In this document: positions 10,701 through 44,697 of the stretch, piece by piece
How positions within the stretch are numbered: position 1 is the first letter of the stretch
Layout of the letters: every line of letters starts with the position of its first letter
NCBI GenBank assembly: GCA_964020155.1
Contig: OZ026566.1
Coordinates: 932,501-996,500 of the forward strand
Direction: 5' to 3'
Origin: Chondrilla cf. caribensis
Taxonomy: Eukaryota; Porifera; Demospongiae; Chondrillida; Chondrillidae
Length of the DNA: 64,000 nt
Position numbers and translations under genes: made by a program
The notes under the pieces: model-generated
What the model was told of the DNA's origin: nothing
The model's input: the letters and a program-made list of their open reading frames with translations, nothing else
The model's database searches: none

Positions 10701-11879
10701 TGTGGAGTGAACATGTGAAATACTACACCAAACAGTACATTTTATGTGAACTTGCTTTAGTCATAGAGTGCGATAGCACTCTATATGTAGGGATGACGCG
10801 GAAACAAAATGGCGGCCCTATACCTCGCATACATTGCAGTTTCGCAAAATCTCGCCTGTGGACAGGTATTAAGCCAAAGCGAGCATTCAGGAGTCATTTT
10901 CGGCTGATTTTAGAAATAAAACAACTCCTAACAAGTGAAAAGAAGGTAGTTGAAGTGGCGAACCGGCGAAAGGTCAAATTTTCGGACTTCTTCTTCTCTA
11001 CATATTTTTCAACAAAGCTACCGAAGTATCTGCTGGAGCTATGGTGCTAATTTTAACACGAGCGATCTTAATTTTTTAGCGCGGAGTGCCCTTTCCTACT
11101 CTTGTTACGATTGTACTACATATGGTGACTGCGGCATTTCCGGCACTACTCGGCGACTGCCTCATAATAATACGCCATCTTGTTCAATTAAGAATATTCG
11201 CTTACTTCATAACAATGAGTCACGATGGCTCAGTGAGTAGATTACAGGTTTTATAGCGAGTTTGGTTGGTTCGAATCGCCGAGAGGACGATTTTTTTGCC
11301 AAATTATAAACATTTTACATCACATTATACTATAGACCTCTACATGGATGGTAGTTTGTGGTGAAAGCACTTCATGATTGCCATTACTAATCCTTCAGAA
11401 CTGCTTTTCTATGATAAATTTTGTATTATGGTTTAAATCAATACCTGATAACTTAACACCAAGTACCCTTTGTAGTAGTCTAGCATAGCCGGGCCTTTGC
11501 CAGTGCGGCTATGTGATTGTGCAATAATAAAATGGAGTACTATAAAAGTTGGCTATATAAGCCAGATGTAATCATTGTTTATGACTAATGTATTGAGTGT
11601 GGTATTGCATGCATGCATATGAGCCAGGGCAGTGAAAGTCATATGCATTGTAGTGTGACAGTCCTGTAACAGTTAGATCCTACTCTAGTGATGCCACCAA
11701 TCTGTTTAATAACTTGATCATTCGCGTGCAAATTACCTTTTTGTGGCCCTGTACTATCACGTCAATACAACAGTTTAAAGTATCTACATACGTATATTAT
11801 TTTTTATGCTGTAATTTATTGGTCATGACGTCACAAGTTTACGATTACATTATACGTACGTGTTTTAACGTTAACGAAG
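10701..11879. other. Intergenic, contains SINE-like sequence
   Basis: No supported gene. Open frames at 10700-11240 have no recognisable domain. The stretch holds the SINE-like element at about 11219-11298 and otherwise AT-rich DNA. Confidence 0.5.
11219..11298 (+). mobile_element. tRNA-derived SINE-like sequence
   Basis: An A-box-like TGGCTCAGTGAG at about 11226 is followed about 30 nt later by a B-box-like GGTTCGAATCG (consensus GGTTCGANTCC), then T7 at about 11291, a Pol III terminator. The intervening DNA does not fold into a clean tRNA cloverleaf by eye, so it is more like a SINE head or tRNA relic than a functional tRNA. Target duplications were not identified. Confidence 0.45.
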
Positions 11880-11889
11880 TGACACACCC
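11880..11889 (+). promoter_or_regulatory. Shared TGACACACCC element, collagen-like gene 3
   Basis: ACGAAGTGACACACCCAGTT spans 11874-11893, almost identical to copy 1; the core ends 63 nt before the ATG at 11953. Confidence 0.65.
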
Positions 11890-11952
11890 AGTTCAATTCT
11901 GTCCGCTTCTCTGGAATCAGTCGGTGCGCCTTATCCGGCAAGTTGGTTGTCT

Positions 11953-13026
11953 ATGATGTCCTCTATCCCGTTTCTTTTCCTTCTCAACCTGGTGTTGACC
12001 GCAGTGACCATCCAATCGCATGATTACTACGTAGCCGTCTCTGGAAAACCAGGGCGTGACGGTCGAGACGGAGTACCCGGGAAAGACGGAATTCCCGGTA
12101 GCAACGGAATACCAGGTCCTCCTGGAGAATTCTTATACAGCGAACTGACGTCTGCTTCGAGTAGCATTAAAACGCAGGCGCAAGCTTGGCTAGATGACCA
12201 ACTGAGCCAAAGTACGGCCAGTTCGACCTGTTCCCAATACCTTGGTTGGAATAGCACAACGCCAGCCACGTCCTGTCTCCACATCTACCGGTGCGACTGC
12301 ACCTCGCCATCTGGTATGTATTGGATCAGCGAAGGCAGTCCTGGAGCTATATTATCGCAGGTTTATTGTGACATGGAGACCTGGCACTGCGGTTCTAAAG
12401 GTTGGACGAGAGTCGCGTACATTGACATGAACCAACCAGGAGCTACTTGTCCTGATCCCCTGAGACAAATTACTTCCCCAAGGAACTTTTGTGCTAGAGA
12501 AGATACTGGTGGTGGTACCTGTTCATCGGTCACTTTCCCCACTCTTGGATTGAAGTACAATAAAGTGTGTGGACAAGCTGTCGGGTACCAAAAAGCCTCA
12601 GCAGATGGTTTCGCTGGGCCAGATAGCATCGACTCCCAGTACACTGATGGTGTGTCCATAACATATGGATCTCCCAGGAAGCACATATGGACATATTGTG
12701 TAGGAATTTCTGACGATGCTTCTGGTAACAGCTGTCCCTGTGCCACAAATCCGGGCCCTTCTCCACCTCCATTCGTTGGAAATGATTACTATTGCGAGTC
12801 AGGAAATGTTGGTGGATGGGAAAATGTTCTGTATATTGATGACCCTGTGTGGGACGGAGATGGTTGTGGTACTGGTAACAACTGCTGTGCACAACCTGGA
12901 ATGCCCTGGTTCTGTCGTACCCTACCACAGGAAGTTGACGAGGACATCGAAGTACGTGTATGTGCTAATCAAAGCCCCAATGATGAGGACATCTACCTGG
13001 AGCTTCTTGAGATTTATGTTCAATAA
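11953..13026 (+). CDS. Secreted short-collagen/fibrinogen-like protein, copy 3
   Basis: Single exon; the first ATG in frame is 11953 (a second follows at 11956), giving 357 residues. The layout is signal peptide (FLFLLNLVLTAVTIQS), about ten Gly-X-Y triplets (GKPGRDGRDGVPGKDGIPG), a helical linker and a Cys-rich fibrinogen-like domain. The central segment differs from copies 1 and 2 (CPDPLRQITSPRNFC instead of CPSGLTVITDPKNLC) and its C-terminal half is nearly identical to copy 4. The DIEVRVC motif and EIYVQ end are intact. Alternating W and C residues suggest a disulfide-stabilised extracellular domain. Its role is inferred only by analogy to collagen-fibrinogen lectins. Confidence 0.85.
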   Translation: MMSSIPFLFLLNLVLTAVTIQSHDYYVAVSGKPGRDGRDGVPGKDGIPGSNGIPGPPGEFLYSELTSASSSIKTQAQAWLDDQLSQSTASSTCSQYLGWNSTTPATSCLHIYRCDCTSPSGMYWISEGSPGAILSQVYCDMETWHCGSKGWTRVAYIDMNQPGATCPDPLRQITSPRNFCAREDTGGGTCSSVTFPTLGLKYNKVCGQAVGYQKASADGFAGPDSIDSQYTDGVSITYGSPRKHIWTYCVGISDDASGNSCPCATNPGPSPPPFVGNDYYCESGNVGGWENVLYIDDPVWDGDGCGTGNNCCAQPGMPWFCRTLPQEVDEDIEVRVCANQSPNDEDIYLELLEIYVQ

Positions 13027-13553
13027 CACACATGTACACAAGTATTAGACTACATATCCATCTGTTTTGTTTGCATGTATCACAATAATTAATAGTACAT
13101 ACATAATAGTTATTACACTGTAGAACATGCGATGATACTGTTAATGTAGCAGTAGTTGGACTATTGCAGTCGGAAGAGTAAACTCAGAGATAGATAACAT
13201 GCATATAATTTTGTTGAGTTTTTTTAATAATAAAACTGTATGTCTGCACCGCAGTACCATGTATATAGGTGAGACAGAGTACCACACATCGCATTTATTC
13301 TGCGACTCCTGCTATTGATGATTTGGAGTTTATGTTCATACGGAATCCAATCTTATTGTGATCATTCCAAAATCGTTTAAGATCGTGCGGTAATACATGC
13401 AAGCTAGAGTCGATTAGTCTTCATGTACGTCACTTCTCGCGGGCACATTCGGGTATATTCGCTTTAAATTTACAAAAAATTCATAATTATTAAAATATCC
13501 AATCCGGTTTAATCCGGTCCGGTTAAATATACCCGACCTTACAAACTAAATTA
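13027..13553. other. Intergenic, AT-rich
   Basis: No gene seen. Near 13498-13550 there is a short run of repeated TCCGGT(T/C) words in the copy 4 promoter region; their meaning is unknown. Confidence 0.5.
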
Positions 13554-13563
13554 TAACACACCC
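13554..13563 (+). promoter_or_regulatory. Shared (TA/TGA)CACACCC element, collagen-like gene 4
   Basis: ATAACACACCCAGTTTCGTTG; the core TAACACACCC ends 74 nt before the ATG at 13638. The G of the other copies is lost, but the CACACCCAGTTT part is kept. Confidence 0.55.
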
Positions 13564-13637
13564 AGTTTCGTTGACTTGACTTTTAATTCGTCTTGTATTC
13601 AATCGGTTCGCGTCTTTTCGAAGAAGAAAGGGGAAAT

Positions 13638-14693
13638 ATGTCATCGACTCTATTCTTTCTTCTTAACCTGGTACTGGCTGCAATAACTGTGAAATCGGAG
13701 GGAAGCTGTTCCTCAATACAAGGACAGCCCGGGCGTGACGGTCGAGACGGAGTACCCGGGAAGGACGGAATCCCCGGCAGCGACGGAACGCCAGGTGCTC
13801 CGGGGGCATTATCCTACAGCGAACTGATTGCTGCCTCGACTGACATTCTAACGCAGGTACAAGCCTCGCTGGGTGAGCAACCGAATAAGAGGACTTGTAC
13901 CTCGTCCTGTACCCCATACCTTGGTTCGGGCAGCAACACGCCAGCCTCGTCTTGTCTCCACATCTACCAGTGCGACTTAACCTCGCTATCTGGCATGTAC
14001 TGGATCACTGGAAACGAAATAAAACAGGTTTTTTGTGACATGGACAATGCACGTTGTGGTTCAAAAGGATGGACAAGAATTGCATACTTCAACATGACTG
14101 AAGATGAAGCTACATGTCCAAATCCTCTGAGACAAATTACCTCCCCAAAGAACTTATGTGCTAGAGCAGATACCGGTGGTGGCAGCTGTTCATCGGTCAC
14201 TTTCCCCACTCTTGGATTGAAGTACAATAAAGTGTGTGGACAAGCTGTCGGGTACCAAAAAGCCTCAGCAGATGGTTTTCGTGGGCCAGATAGCATCGAC
14301 TCCCAGTACACTGATGGTGTGTCCATAACATACGGATCTCCCAGGAAGCACATATGGACGTATTGTGTAGGAATTTCTGACGATGGTGGTGGTCCCACCT
14401 GTCCTTGTGCCACAAATCCGGGCCCTTCTCCGCCTTCATTCGTTGGAAATGATTACTATTGCGAGTCAGGAAATGTTGGTGGATGGGAAAATGTTGTCTA
14501 CATTGATGACCCTCTGTGGGACGGAGATGGTTGTGGTACTGGTAACAACTGCTGTGCACAACCTGGAATGCCCTGGTTCTGTCGTACTCTACCACAGGAA
14601 GTGGAGGGGGACATCGAAGTACGTATATGTGCTGATCAAAGTCCCAATGACGAGGACATCTACCTGGAGCTTCTTGAGATTTATGTTCAATAA
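13638..14693 (+). CDS. Secreted short-collagen/fibrinogen-like protein, copy 4 (mosaic)
   Basis: Single exon, 351 residues from ATG 13638, chosen because it aligns with the MSS start and signal peptide of copy 1. The signal peptide is MSSTLFFLLNLVLAAITV; about ten Gly-X-Y triplets and the ALSYSELIAAS linker are almost identical to copy 1 at DNA level. From the CPNPLRQITSP region to the end it is nearly identical to copy 3. The change of affinity falls around residues 145-175, so the gene looks like a recombinant. The stop TAA overlaps an AATAAA (14689-14694) and another starts at 14693, so the 3' UTR is probably very short or uses a downstream site. All diagnostic motifs (YYCESGN, DPLWDGDGC, PWFCRTLP) are intact. 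Confidence 0.85.
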   Translation: MSSTLFFLLNLVLAAITVKSEGSCSSIQGQPGRDGRDGVPGKDGIPGSDGTPGAPGALSYSELIAASTDILTQVQASLGEQPNKRTCTSSCTPYLGSGSNTPASSCLHIYQCDLTSLSGMYWITGNEIKQVFCDMDNARCGSKGWTRIAYFNMTEDEATCPNPLRQITSPKNLCARADTGGGSCSSVTFPTLGLKYNKVCGQAVGYQKASADGFRGPDSIDSQYTDGVSITYGSPRKHIWTYCVGISDDGGGPTCPCATNPGPSPPSFVGNDYYCESGNVGGWENVVYIDDPLWDGDGCGTGNNCCAQPGMPWFCRTLPQEVEGDIEVRICADQSPNDEDIYLELLEIYVQ

Positions 14694-15742
14694 ATAAACG
14701 CACATGCATACCTAACTACTGCATGGAATACATTACCATGCCATATTGTTTGTATCACAATCAAATACATATACCTACAGTATAATACAGAAGAGTTATA
14801 CTGTATATATGCTGCATGCTTGCTGCTGTAATTGTGTGACTACAAAATATAGCAGTCAGTATAGTGCATGTGAACTTATAGAGATAGATAATGAAATTAT
14901 TGATTCAAAATTTTAGCAATAATGACATTGTCAAGAATATTGTATAGTTTCCCCAGTGTCATGCTCGAACTGGTTTGGATATGTACAATAATATAATATT
15001 ATCGGATTTACAAAATTAATCTAATATTGAATATAGCCCTTGCATAGCCAGACCTTTCCACACAGTTTCCAAGAGGATTTACAGCCCAGGCCAAAGTCCA
15101 ATTTTTAAGAAATCGAAGTATTCAGGATTTGTCCAGGCTCTGCAACTCGTATTTGGTATCAAAAAATATCGAAAAATTTCAAAATAAAACTTGAAAATGC
15201 AATTGCTCACCATTTGCATCTGAAACTGGGCTTTACTCTCAATACGCACATAGTTCACAGTCATAAAAAGTGTTTCGTCAGTAACATTACAAGCATCAGG
15301 TAAAATAGCACTACAATTAGTACTAGGCTAGCTTCTGAGCTTACAGTCAAGCAACATCCTTTCTAAAGTAGTAATGATGTTGGGATCTGAGGAGTAAGGC
15401 TCCTGAGACCAGCATGACAAATAAAAGAGTAAAATTAAACGACTTGACTCTCTTGGCTGTGTCAAAAACTCCATTATTCTGCGATTAACAGCTAGTTCTT
15501 CACAATGGGATCTAAATACAATATTGAATCCTTCACCTATGAGTTATAACAAGACAGAACTGCATTACCTTTGAACAGATGTTCATAGGGGTATTACATG
15601 TGGATAATGAAAAATTGGCTTCTGGTACAGCAAAACAGTATGCATTATATGTACACAGCAGATGAAGCTAGGACTCTGGGAAAACTATAATCTAAGAGCC
15701 TTATTCAAAAACCACAAGCACCATCGAACATACCTCTTGCTA
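14694..15742. other. Intergenic, AT-rich
   Basis: About 1 kb without a supported gene, ending at the Mutator-like element. Frames on either strand (for example 15079-15264) are short and featureless. Confidence 0.6.
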
Positions 15743-15752
15743 GAGGCTATCC

Positions 15753-16575
15753 TAGTCTAGCTAGCTAGACCGTCCCTTAGAGGTGCTGAGGGGCAGAAAA
15801 GGAAGGGACGGTCTAGCCCAAGTAGCGATCAGTTCACACCTGAGCGTGTGACCATCCACCAATGAAATGCTACTGCCAAGAATCTTGGAAATGATATTCA
15901 GTGATTCAGATTTAATTTAGTTAATTGTTAAGTGTTATGGAGGATCATACTATACGTACTTGTCGTTGGTATTGAAGTTAGCTGGGAATATTCACTCAGC
16001 GGACAGTCAGATAAACACTATTACAGTACTAGACATGACATGATTGTATAATTCCCGACCAGTCACAGCAAGTCGCCTATCTTCAAATGTATCTCATGGT
16101 GTCATACGTTTGCAAAGGATTGCAAACAATTGAGGAAGGAGAACCAACATATTCAGTCCTAATATTGTATCTCCGCTTTTATCTCTGATAAATGAAAAAG
16201 TGAAAACCTTTCGTGAATGTAGTTTGTCTGCTGTGCGTTCATAGAGTGGTTGGGGATGTTGATGTTGACGATGGATGATGCAAAGAGTACCTATCTTCTG
16301 ACAAAGAATCATCGCATAATTGACAAAACTACCCATACAACAATAGATCTATTCTTTCCTTACTTCCCTCTGTCCTCCCATAGATACTCTAACAGAGTTA
16401 GAATATCTATGGTCCTCCCAGCAAGTATGTGGTGTAAGGTGAACCGTACGAACTCAATGCATTTTAGTTGTTGATTGGCAGGTGTGAACTGATCGCTACT
16501 TGGGCTAGACCGTCCCTTCCCCATTTCCGCCCCCCCCCCCGGTGCCTCTTAGGGAGGGTCTAGCTAGCTAGACTA
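15753..16575. mobile_element. Mutator-like non-autonomous DNA transposon (MITE)
   Basis: The ends are inverted repeats of about 90-95 nt: the left end TAGTCTAGCTAGCTAGACC (15753 on) is matched by the reverse complement of the right end (to 16575), with one mismatch in that stretch. The match continues through a second GGGACGGTCTAGCCCAAGTA block and CGATCAGTTCACACCT. The element is flanked by perfect 10-bp direct repeats GAGGCTATCC at 15743-15752 and 16576-16585. Long TIRs with a 9-10 bp target duplication are typical of Mutator/MULE elements. Each TIR itself contains the inverted pair CTAGACCGTCCCTT / AAGGGACGGTCTAG and could form a hairpin. The roughly 630-bp interior has no transposase-like frame. 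Confidence 0.85.
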
Positions 16576-16585
16576 GAGGCTATCC

Positions 16586-18087
16586 ATGCATGCAATGAGT
16601 GTTTCATAATTTGACTGAGGCTCCCTAGATCTGGAACAAATGTCACCTACCATCCCCTCTGCTATGAGCTACACCAGATAGTGCTAGGCATTTCCTTCTA
16701 TTCTTTCTTATATATAAGAACAGGAACCCTTGGAGGTTGGAGTACACTACATGCATGTTGATGGTGGAGACCTCAGCTTCACTCTCCCTTGAAGCTGTAG
16801 CCCTTGTAACAGTGTTTATACTGAGACGTGCAATACAGGTATACTCGTAAACAACATATACGTACATCAATACATACAGAACTCATGGGGTAGCAGTGTT
16901 TCGAACACAGGTGTATTGTGCATTTTCTGCAAAGTCAGGAGATCTGAGATTGCCTGAACATTTGTGCAAAGGCTTCCAATTCTTTGGACGGTTCGTTCCT
17001 AGTGTTTTACAGTCAAGAAAGAATCAACAATAACATACATGTACTTATGTATGTACGAGTGTATTTACATACACGCACTCAGCACATACATACACATACA
17101 TCAAATGCATACACAAATTAAAACACACTGTGTAAGTACACACAAATACACCAAATACCAAATACATGCGATAAATGTTACACTACCAATGCCACATGTC
17201 TCAAGGTATATTCATTTACAAAAGTTCACCATTTCACTCAAGATTTCTGATAACTGGGCAGAATTGCTTTCAAATATCATTGCTTGTTCAGCAACTGGGT
17301 GTGTTCCAGGAGTCCTACATGAATTTCAAGAAACAGCATTGAGAATCATCCTGCATGCCGAAAAGTTTTATTATTTGACAGAATGTATGCCCGATGAAGC
17401 CCATGTGGGTGGAACGTTGTAAATGAATTAGCGATTGTGAATTTCTGACATGCGGGAATCATCCAAATAATAGAACTTTTCAGCAGTATAGCAAAGCATG
17501 CCAAATAACTTCTAGGAACAATTATCCTGCATATGACAACATACCTACTGGTACCATGGATCATCGTATCGTTCAGATACTGTGGCCACATACTGGCTGC
17601 ATGGTACAGGGGGTATTATTGTACAGAATAATGACTGAACACTTACTGAGTAAATGAGTCATTTCTGGCAGAAATTGAATTATTTACTATAGAAGTAGCT
17701 ATATTTAGTCCACGAGAGGTGAGCCTTTTCCATTCGATACGGTTGGAGTGTAACGAGACACAGCATTCTTTCAGTTTTCGGACAGTGGTTGATTCTGACA
17801 TCTAGCAAGGTAAACTGCCCGTTGCTCTTGCACGCATGAAATCGGAAAAGGTGAATCGTACACGTTTGATTTAAACGTAAACGGTGAAGTCTGTAGTCTT
17901 ATAAGTCTAGCCAGCTAGACCATCTCTGACTACACAGTAGGTAGTCTAGTTTAGGACATCACACCCCTGGCTGAACTATAGGTATTCCAGGTTCTTCTGT
18001 TGATTGATGTAGGACACCGACTTGCTACATTCTCGGCGGATAGGTGTTTGTTGATGTGATCCGTGTCTTCGCACGGGGACGGCGAAG
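16586..18087. other. Intergenic, upstream of the RING-kinase gene
   Basis: No supported gene. It contains the small inverted-repeat element at 17356-17485. The last 100 bases before 18088 are CpG-richer than the surroundings and probably hold the promoter and 5' UTR of the RING-kinase gene. Confidence 0.5.
17356..17485. mobile_element. Small MITE-like inverted repeat
   Basis: The 22-nt arm TGCCGAAAAGTTTTATTATT(TG) at 17356-17377 matches the reverse complement of 17464-17485 with two differences. The interior includes CGATGAAGCCCATGTGGG, a short imperfect hairpin. Target duplications are not clear, so this may be a degraded element. Confidence 0.45.
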
Positions 18088-30469
<12,382 letters not shown>

Positions 30470-30477
30470 CATCAAAG

Positions 30478-30509
30478 AATAAAATGATCTACGATAAAAT
30501 GATAATAAA
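30478..30509 (+). terminator. Two AATAAA polyadenylation signals
   Basis: AATAAA at 30478-30483 and 30504-30509, beginning 9 nt after the kinase stop codon. They support 30469 as the end of the reading frame. Confidence 0.65.
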
Positions 30510-30724
30510 TTTCAATCGTTAAATAGTTTCTTTTCATGGTTAATTATAATTATATTATTGTACAAATGCGATGAATTCGAACTATCAAAGTTTACATGTA
30601 TATTTATATCCATATAAGAGTTTTCTTTATTTCTGCATTATATTGTGTATATGTGTATATCTTCATTAATTTTATTGTGTACACTCATATATTACATGTC
30701 TGGTGTTTGTATATAATTACATGT

Positions 30725-31110
30725 TGTGCATTTGGGCGGGGTTGCTAGGGGTTGGACTGTGGGCATCCATATTTGGGTAGTGAGGCCAGAGAAGTGTCTG
30801 CTGATGTTGGGAGCGCTTGTGTAGAGGACGGATAGCGAGTTCTTCCACGGGTAGCTTCTGCGTGAGTTGTGTAGAGGACGAGGAAGGGAAGACGAGACTA
30901 GAGAGATTTCACTCATCACCGCGTGATATATGAGACGCTATTTCGGTCGAAACTTGATTTCAGCTCATTTTAGGGGGGTCGGTGTGCGTTGCTAGCTCTG
31001 TTTAGCTAGGGATTTGCCATCCAAGTACGTCGTACTCGGACGAATTTAGTGTGATGCCAACTCTTTACAGGATTAAATGTGTCTATTACATCGCCTCTTA
31101 TCCTACTGTA
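30725..31110 (+). promoter_or_regulatory. CpG-richer promoter-like region of the 31138 gene
   Basis: Between the kinase poly(A) signals and the ATG at 31138 lies about 350 nt with more CpG than the neighbourhood. It includes GGTTGCTAGGGGTTGG, similar to the GCTAGGG motif of the 2464/8904 promoters. It resembles the CpG-rich stretch before 18088. This supports a gene start here, but no TATA box or initiator was identified. Confidence 0.35.
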
Positions 31111-31137
31111 CAGGTTATCGAGAGACTCGGAACAAGA

Positions 31138-42589
<11,452 letters not shown>

Positions 42590-43585
42590 ATTGTGTCCCT
42601 GTGCTCCATGCTGATCACTACACACCTTTCAACATCACTACCTTAGACAGTGTATTCCATTGGTCTAGACTTATCGATTTTTTTTAATGAATTGTAATGA
42701 CATATCTATTGTTCAATGTTTTAATCCTTTTAACTGTTTGTTTTGTCGGTATTACAGTTTCACGAGACTGTGTTTGTAAACATGTATCAATTATGTTTGT
42801 GTTTACTGTCCCTTTTTTCAGGTATGTCATTTTACAACCTGATTCAAAAAACATTTACAATGCTACAATATTGACATCAATGATTGTATGTAATATCTAT
42901 ACATGTCTATGCATCTGGAAAGGGGTCTTGTCCTATATTCCTATGTGTATATGCATGTGTCTACAGTTGATCACAACATGTACATATCCAGAAATAAAAT
43001 TCTTAGTTTTCTTCTAGCTGTTACCTACCATTTATGAGAAAAATACCAAGTCCCCGATTATAATTGGAATATATAGCCTGCCCCCTTATTGTAGATCGGT
43101 ACACATAATAATATCATAAAAGTTGGCATGGCTTTGATTCCTACAATAATGCATGATGATATTATTGCTTGTGTGCAGTTGTATACATTTTCACAAGTAT
43201 ATAAGTACACATGCATGTGTAACAGATCGAGGAAACTGACATTTCTACTCCTCCAATCTTCAGGTCATATATCGTGTGTGTGTCAGCAATTAGGTATAGG
43301 AAAGTGACAGATAGAAATCTTTGTGTTTTGTGATAGCCAATTAGCAGAATGTGTGTTCTGAAGAAGACAATTTGAATAAGAGTTTTTTTACAGTTTTGCA
43401 ATACATGGTTGATCTAGTACAAATCTCATACAATATTTATGTTTGTGACATATAAATCCATCATTACACTTGATATTAATTATATAATGTACAATATCAC
43501 AGTAAAAATTTGACCTATGTATAATTTATATTATGTACAATGACATAATAAATATTATTTGTATGGTTTTAGAGCCTTACATGCA
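42590..43585. other. Region between the 31138 gene and SLC25A16
   Basis: AT-rich; probably the convergent 3' UTRs of the two genes. An AATAAA at 42993-42998 (+) could end the upstream gene. Frames at 42697-43401 have no recognisable features. Confidence 0.5.
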
Positions 43586-44530
43586 TCAATAAATCCTTAA
43601 CAGCTGTTTCATAAGTTCGTATACTGTAAAAGAGACAGCTACTTGTGGCACAACACGATAATAGTTGAGCGAAAGACCTCGGTATAACCCTCTCACGATC
43701 CCATTGGAGTGGTACACGTCTTTTAAAGTCTGGAGACTGCCTCTGTTGATAACCTGCTCGGCCGTTGTATTCATCCCCACCAACTGCATCTGTCTCCTAG
43801 CAACATCAAGGGGGTAGCTCACAGACTGCGCAACGGCCCCAGCTATCCCCCCACACAGCAAATTAGCAGTAACCTTCAAAGCAGGCTTGCCCGATCCATC
43901 CAGTGACGGTCTAGAAGCAATAGACTTGAAACGTGTCAATGCCATTGACTTCAAAAATTCAAATGTAAAAAATGAGATTCCTGCATAAGGGATCATTCCA
44001 TAAATAGTTGCAGTTATCCCACGATAAAGACCTCTCATTCCACCTTCCTTGGTGTAGATATCACTGAGACAATGAAGAATGCTGTTGTATCTTCTTTCAT
44101 CCACCTGAACAGCAAATCTAGCTCTCACCACATCAAGAGGATAAGTGCATGCGACTGATGTTATTCCGGCAAAAGAACCGGCAAAAAGGTTCGCCGTCTT
44201 AGGGCTGTTATCAAATAGTGGGGTTAAAATTCTCTTGTACTGTTCGTATGTCATGAACTGGATGGCTGCATACGGGAAAACACGGACCATCATCGCTCCG
44301 TTTCCTTTGTACAACGCCAGCCAACCTTCATTTTTCACTATAGCCCTGAGGCCGCTTAAAAATCCAAAGTTTGTGTACGATTTATGCTGGGTTTGAAAGA
44401 GGATCTTCAATCTGTCTACAGGTGCAGTCGTGGTTTTGGCACAGCATCCTGCGACACCACCGGCCAAGAAAGATTTCGCTATAAAAATAGGTTGTTTCTT
44501 TCTCTCCATGTCCGACCTGGAGCTTTTCAT
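43586..44530 (-). CDS. SLC25A16: Mitochondrial solute carrier, SLC25A16-like (Graves disease carrier type)
   Basis: Intronless, 314 residues, the normal length for the SLC25 family. Three tandem repeats of about 100 residues are visible, each with the P-x-[DE]-x-x-[KR] signature: APVDRLK near residue 37, YPLDVVRAR near 131 and YPLDVARRQ near 240, giving six membrane helices in the inner mitochondrial membrane. The start SFLAGGVAGCCAKTTTAPVD, the KGNGAMMVRVFPYAAIQFM segment and the end GLYRGLSLNYYRV match what I recall of vertebrate SLC25A16 closely, more than SLC25A42. SLC25A16 is linked to coenzyme A transport into mitochondria (yeast Leu5-like). Most animal orthologues contain introns, so the intronless state could reflect retroposition, although no poly(A) tract or target duplication was noticed. 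The ATG at 44530 starts the alignable protein; an internal ATG lies at residue 8. Confidence 0.88.
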   Translation of the reverse strand: MKSSRSDMERKKQPIFIAKSFLAGGVAGCCAKTTTAPVDRLKILFQTQHKSYTNFGFLSGLRAIVKNEGWLALYKGNGAMMVRVFPYAAIQFMTYEQYKRILTPLFDNSPKTANLFAGSFAGITSVACTYPLDVVRARFAVQVDERRYNSILHCLSDIYTKEGGMRGLYRGITATIYGMIPYAGISFFTFEFLKSMALTRFKSIASRPSLDGSGKPALKVTANLLCGGIAGAVAQSVSYPLDVARRQMQLVGMNTTAEQVINRGSLQTLKDVYHSNGIVRGLYRGLSLNYYRVVPQVAVSFTVYELMKQLLRIY

Positions 44531-44697
44531 TGGGTCAAAGTTGTCTTCATTTGAATGGTCGTGATTGACATGATGACACTGTTCGAACCGGTGTCGTGGA
44601 GATGATATGCCATGGGGGTTGCGTAATACAACATCCGGTTTATGATAAAGGTTAGGGATGTGGGGAAAGCCCCATTGAATGGGGTAAACCCGACTGA

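Noticed and set aside
10700..11240. Frames of 96-116 residues between membrane gene copy 2 and collagen gene 3
   Set aside because: No signal peptide, domain or splice support; the region merges into SINE-like DNA.
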